The notes under the pieces are model-generated. The model made no database searches and had not been told where the DNA came from. It saw nothing but the letters and a program-made list of their open reading frames with translations. This document shows positions 5,757 through 6,332 of a stretch of DNA of 6,332 nucleotides, piece by piece (within the stretch, counting starts at the first letter, position 1; the number at the start of each line of letters is the position of its first letter). The stretch covers positions 1 to 6,332 of the forward strand of contig USFX01000159.1 in NCBI GenBank assembly GCA_900553965.1, given 5' to 3'. The position numbers were made by a program, and so were the translations under genes. The stretch is from an uncultured Prevotella sp. (GTDB lineage: Bacteria > Bacteroidota > Bacteroidia > Bacteroidales > Bacteroidaceae).

Positions 5757-5770
5757 GATAATTATCCACA
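5757..5770 (+). promoter_or_regulatory. Palindrome GATAATTATC overlapping a perfect DnaA-box sequence
   Basis: GATAATTATC (5757-5766) is a perfect 10-bp palindrome. Overlapping it, TTATCCACA (5762-5770) equals the high-affinity E. coli DnaA box. A wider dyad pairs ATAATTA (5742-5748) with TAATTAT (5759-5765). Only one such 9-mer was noticed, so this does not by itself mark an origin. Confidence 0.3.
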
Positions 5771-5834
5771 CTTTTTTTATACGCTTTGCAGCGTCATAAC
5801 ACTAAGAGACAGTGACGATAAAAACATTTGAACT

Positions 5835-6107
5835 ATGAAACAAGCATTAGAAACTGCACATCTTTTCCAAAAGGTTGTTGATGAGACTCCGCTTGAAATC
5901 AAGCTACAGGTGGAGTGGTCTTATTCCATTGCCGACAAAATAAATGAACGGCTGCAGCATCTTGGACTGTCGCAGAAAGAATTCGCCAATCGCATAGGAA
6001 CGTCGGAAGCAGCCGTATCAAAATGGGTTGGTGGAGGACATAACTTTACACTTGCGACATTGGCAAAGATTTCTTCTGTGCTTGGCACTCCCATGATAAC
6101 CGTATAA
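5835..6107 (+). CDS. Helix-turn-helix (XRE family) transcriptional regulator, orphan
   Basis: This 90-residue protein is a single Cro/C1-type DNA-binding domain with a short N-terminal extension. Residues 21-40 (EIKLQVEWSYSIADKINERL) form the lead-in helix. LSQKEFANRIGTSEAAVSKWVGG (45-67) is the helix-turn-helix, with SEAAVSKWVGG as the recognition helix. HNFTLATLAKISSVLG (69-84) closes the fold. The pattern IADKI, LSQKEFA, SKW, GHNFT is that of a common Bacteroidetes family of about 100 residues. HigA-like antitoxins share this fold, but no RelE/HigB-type toxin gene lies on either side in the window. Two 60-base lines counted by hand give about 45-47% GC, clearly lower than the minus-strand genes, which hints at different ancestry. 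The phased dyads upstream are plausible operators. No Shine-Dalgarno is visible before the ATG. Confidence 0.9.
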   Translation: MKQALETAHLFQKVVDETPLEIKLQVEWSYSIADKINERLQHLGLSQKEFANRIGTSEAAVSKWVGGGHNFTLATLAKISSVLGTPMITV

Positions 6108-6159
6108 TCAAGATTCGCGGTCATCTCCTGTTGCATCTTATCCCCTCCTCCGCTCCTTA

Positions 6160-6175
6160 ACAAATCTGAATTTGT
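6160..6175. other. Small hairpin downstream of the regulator gene
   Basis: ACAAAT (6160-6165) pairs perfectly with ATTTGT (6170-6175) around CTGA. It lies 53 bases after the regulator stop but has a short AT stem and no T-run after it, so it is at best a weak 3' end signal. Confidence 0.25.
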
Positions 6176-6188
6176 CCGCAGAATTGTG

Positions 6189-6216
6189 CAAATTTAACAT
6201 TTCTTTTTCCCTCAAA
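6189..6216 (-). promoter_or_regulatory. Weak candidate minus-strand promoter beyond the regulator gene
   Basis: On the minus strand TAAATTTG (complement of 6189-6196) fits TAnnTTTG, with TTTG (complement of 6213-6216) 16 bases upstream, which is shorter than usual. It points back into the regulator gene, where no believable minus-strand gene exists. It could give an antisense transcript or be chance. Confidence 0.2.
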
Positions 6217-6239
6217 ATAGAGCGGCGGTGGTGGTGTTC

Positions 6240-6332
6240 CAGCCCCGTTTTTCCATCATCTTGAAGCCGTCGGCGAGCCGTAAGGGCCTCGCGGGGTTGC
6301 GGCGGGGCCCTTACGGTGTTGCAACGGGGCTG
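6240..6332. repeat. GC-rich nested inverted repeat, possible dispersed palindromic element (cut by window end)
   Basis: An outer perfect 10-bp pair, CAGCCCCGTT (6240-6249) with AACGGGGCTG (6323-6332), encloses an inner perfect 11-bp pair, CCGTAAGGGCC (6278-6288) with GGCCCTTACGG (6306-6316), around a 17-base GC-rich loop. The outer arm reaches the last base of the window, so it may be longer. The switch from AT-rich flank to this block is abrupt. Frames through it are open on both strands but show no protein-like pattern. It resembles the GC-rich palindromic repeats scattered between genes in Prevotella-type genomes, though dispersion cannot be tested here. Confidence 0.6.

Larger units (their letters stand above)
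5397..5834. other. AT-rich intergenic region with promoters, dyads and a DnaA-box-like site
   Basis: These 438 bases separate the minus-strand GNAT gene from the plus-strand regulator, so both are read outward from here. No convincing gene was found. The segment from about 5600 to 5670 is especially AT-rich with long A runs. Sites listed separately are the GNAT promoter, a two-way -7 box, three phased dyads, and a palindrome with a DnaA-box match. There is also a small hairpin ACGCT-ttgc-AGCGT at 5781-5794, just after a T7 run at 5772-5778, and a near-box TACGCTTTG (5780-5788, one base too long in the spacer) that could serve the regulator gene about 45 bases downstream. Confidence 0.7.

Noticed and set aside
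5921..6163. Minus-strand open frame opposite the HTH gene, with a GGAGG-like sequence before an internal ATG
   Set aside because: The protein is Cys/Pro/Ser-rich and lacks any pattern, while the plus strand encodes a textbook HTH domain; the purine run is probably chance.
6138..6332. Minus-strand frame open from the right edge through the nested repeat, possible end of a gene outside the window
   Set aside because: The translation is Arg/Pro/His-rich and crosses the palindromic repeat into AT-rich spacer without protein-like pattern; sequence beyond the edge would decide.

Overview
The window looks like a moderately GC-rich Bacteroidales chromosome, most likely Prevotellaceae or a close relative. 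Four signs point there: TAnnTTTG-type -7 promoter boxes of the Bacteroidetes housekeeping sigma factor, a type IX secretion (T9SS) C-terminal-domain-like secreted protein, a secreted GH43 arabinanase-like enzyme with Bacteroidetes accessory domains, and an ECF sigma factor followed by a one-pass membrane protein. The taxonomic call is inference from gene style; no marker gene is present.

Region 1 (1-1434, minus strand) is a regulatory operon. An ECF sigma factor (884-1390) is joined by an ATGA stop/start overlap to a one-pass membrane protein with an acidic tail (345-887), a probable anti-sigma or sigma partner. Fifteen bases later comes a secreted protein of unknown function (1-329) that runs off the left edge. 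An ECF-like promoter lies just upstream of the sigma gene, which suggests autoregulation.

Region 2 (1456-4938, minus strand) is a tightly packed gene set: a small secreted protein with a T9SS C-terminal-domain-like end (4468-4938), a 742-residue GH43 enzyme (2221-4449) preceded by an unusually strong Shine-Dalgarno sequence, and an MgtC/SapB-type membrane protein (1531-2199). Gaps are 18 and 21 bases, and a perfect 16-bp-stem intrinsic terminator ends the unit. A GNAT acetyltransferase (4986-5396) lies 47 bases upstream on the same strand with its own Bacteroidales promoter and may read into the set.

Region 3 (5397-5834) is an AT-rich intergenic region. It holds promoter boxes, three 13-bp dyads whose centres are exactly 18 bases apart, a 10-bp palindrome overlapping a perfect TTATCCACA DnaA-box sequence, and a small hairpin. 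Beyond it is the only convincing plus-strand gene, an orphan helix-turn-helix regulator (5835-6107) with visibly lower GC. The right edge (6240-6332) is a GC-rich nested inverted repeat, probably a dispersed or structured element cut by the window end.

No tRNA, rRNA, CRISPR array, transposase or complete mobile element was seen. The features most worth following up are the 18-bp-phased dyad array beside the orphan regulator, the pairing of a small T9SS-domain protein with a GH43 enzyme that lacks one, and the nested repeat at the right edge.
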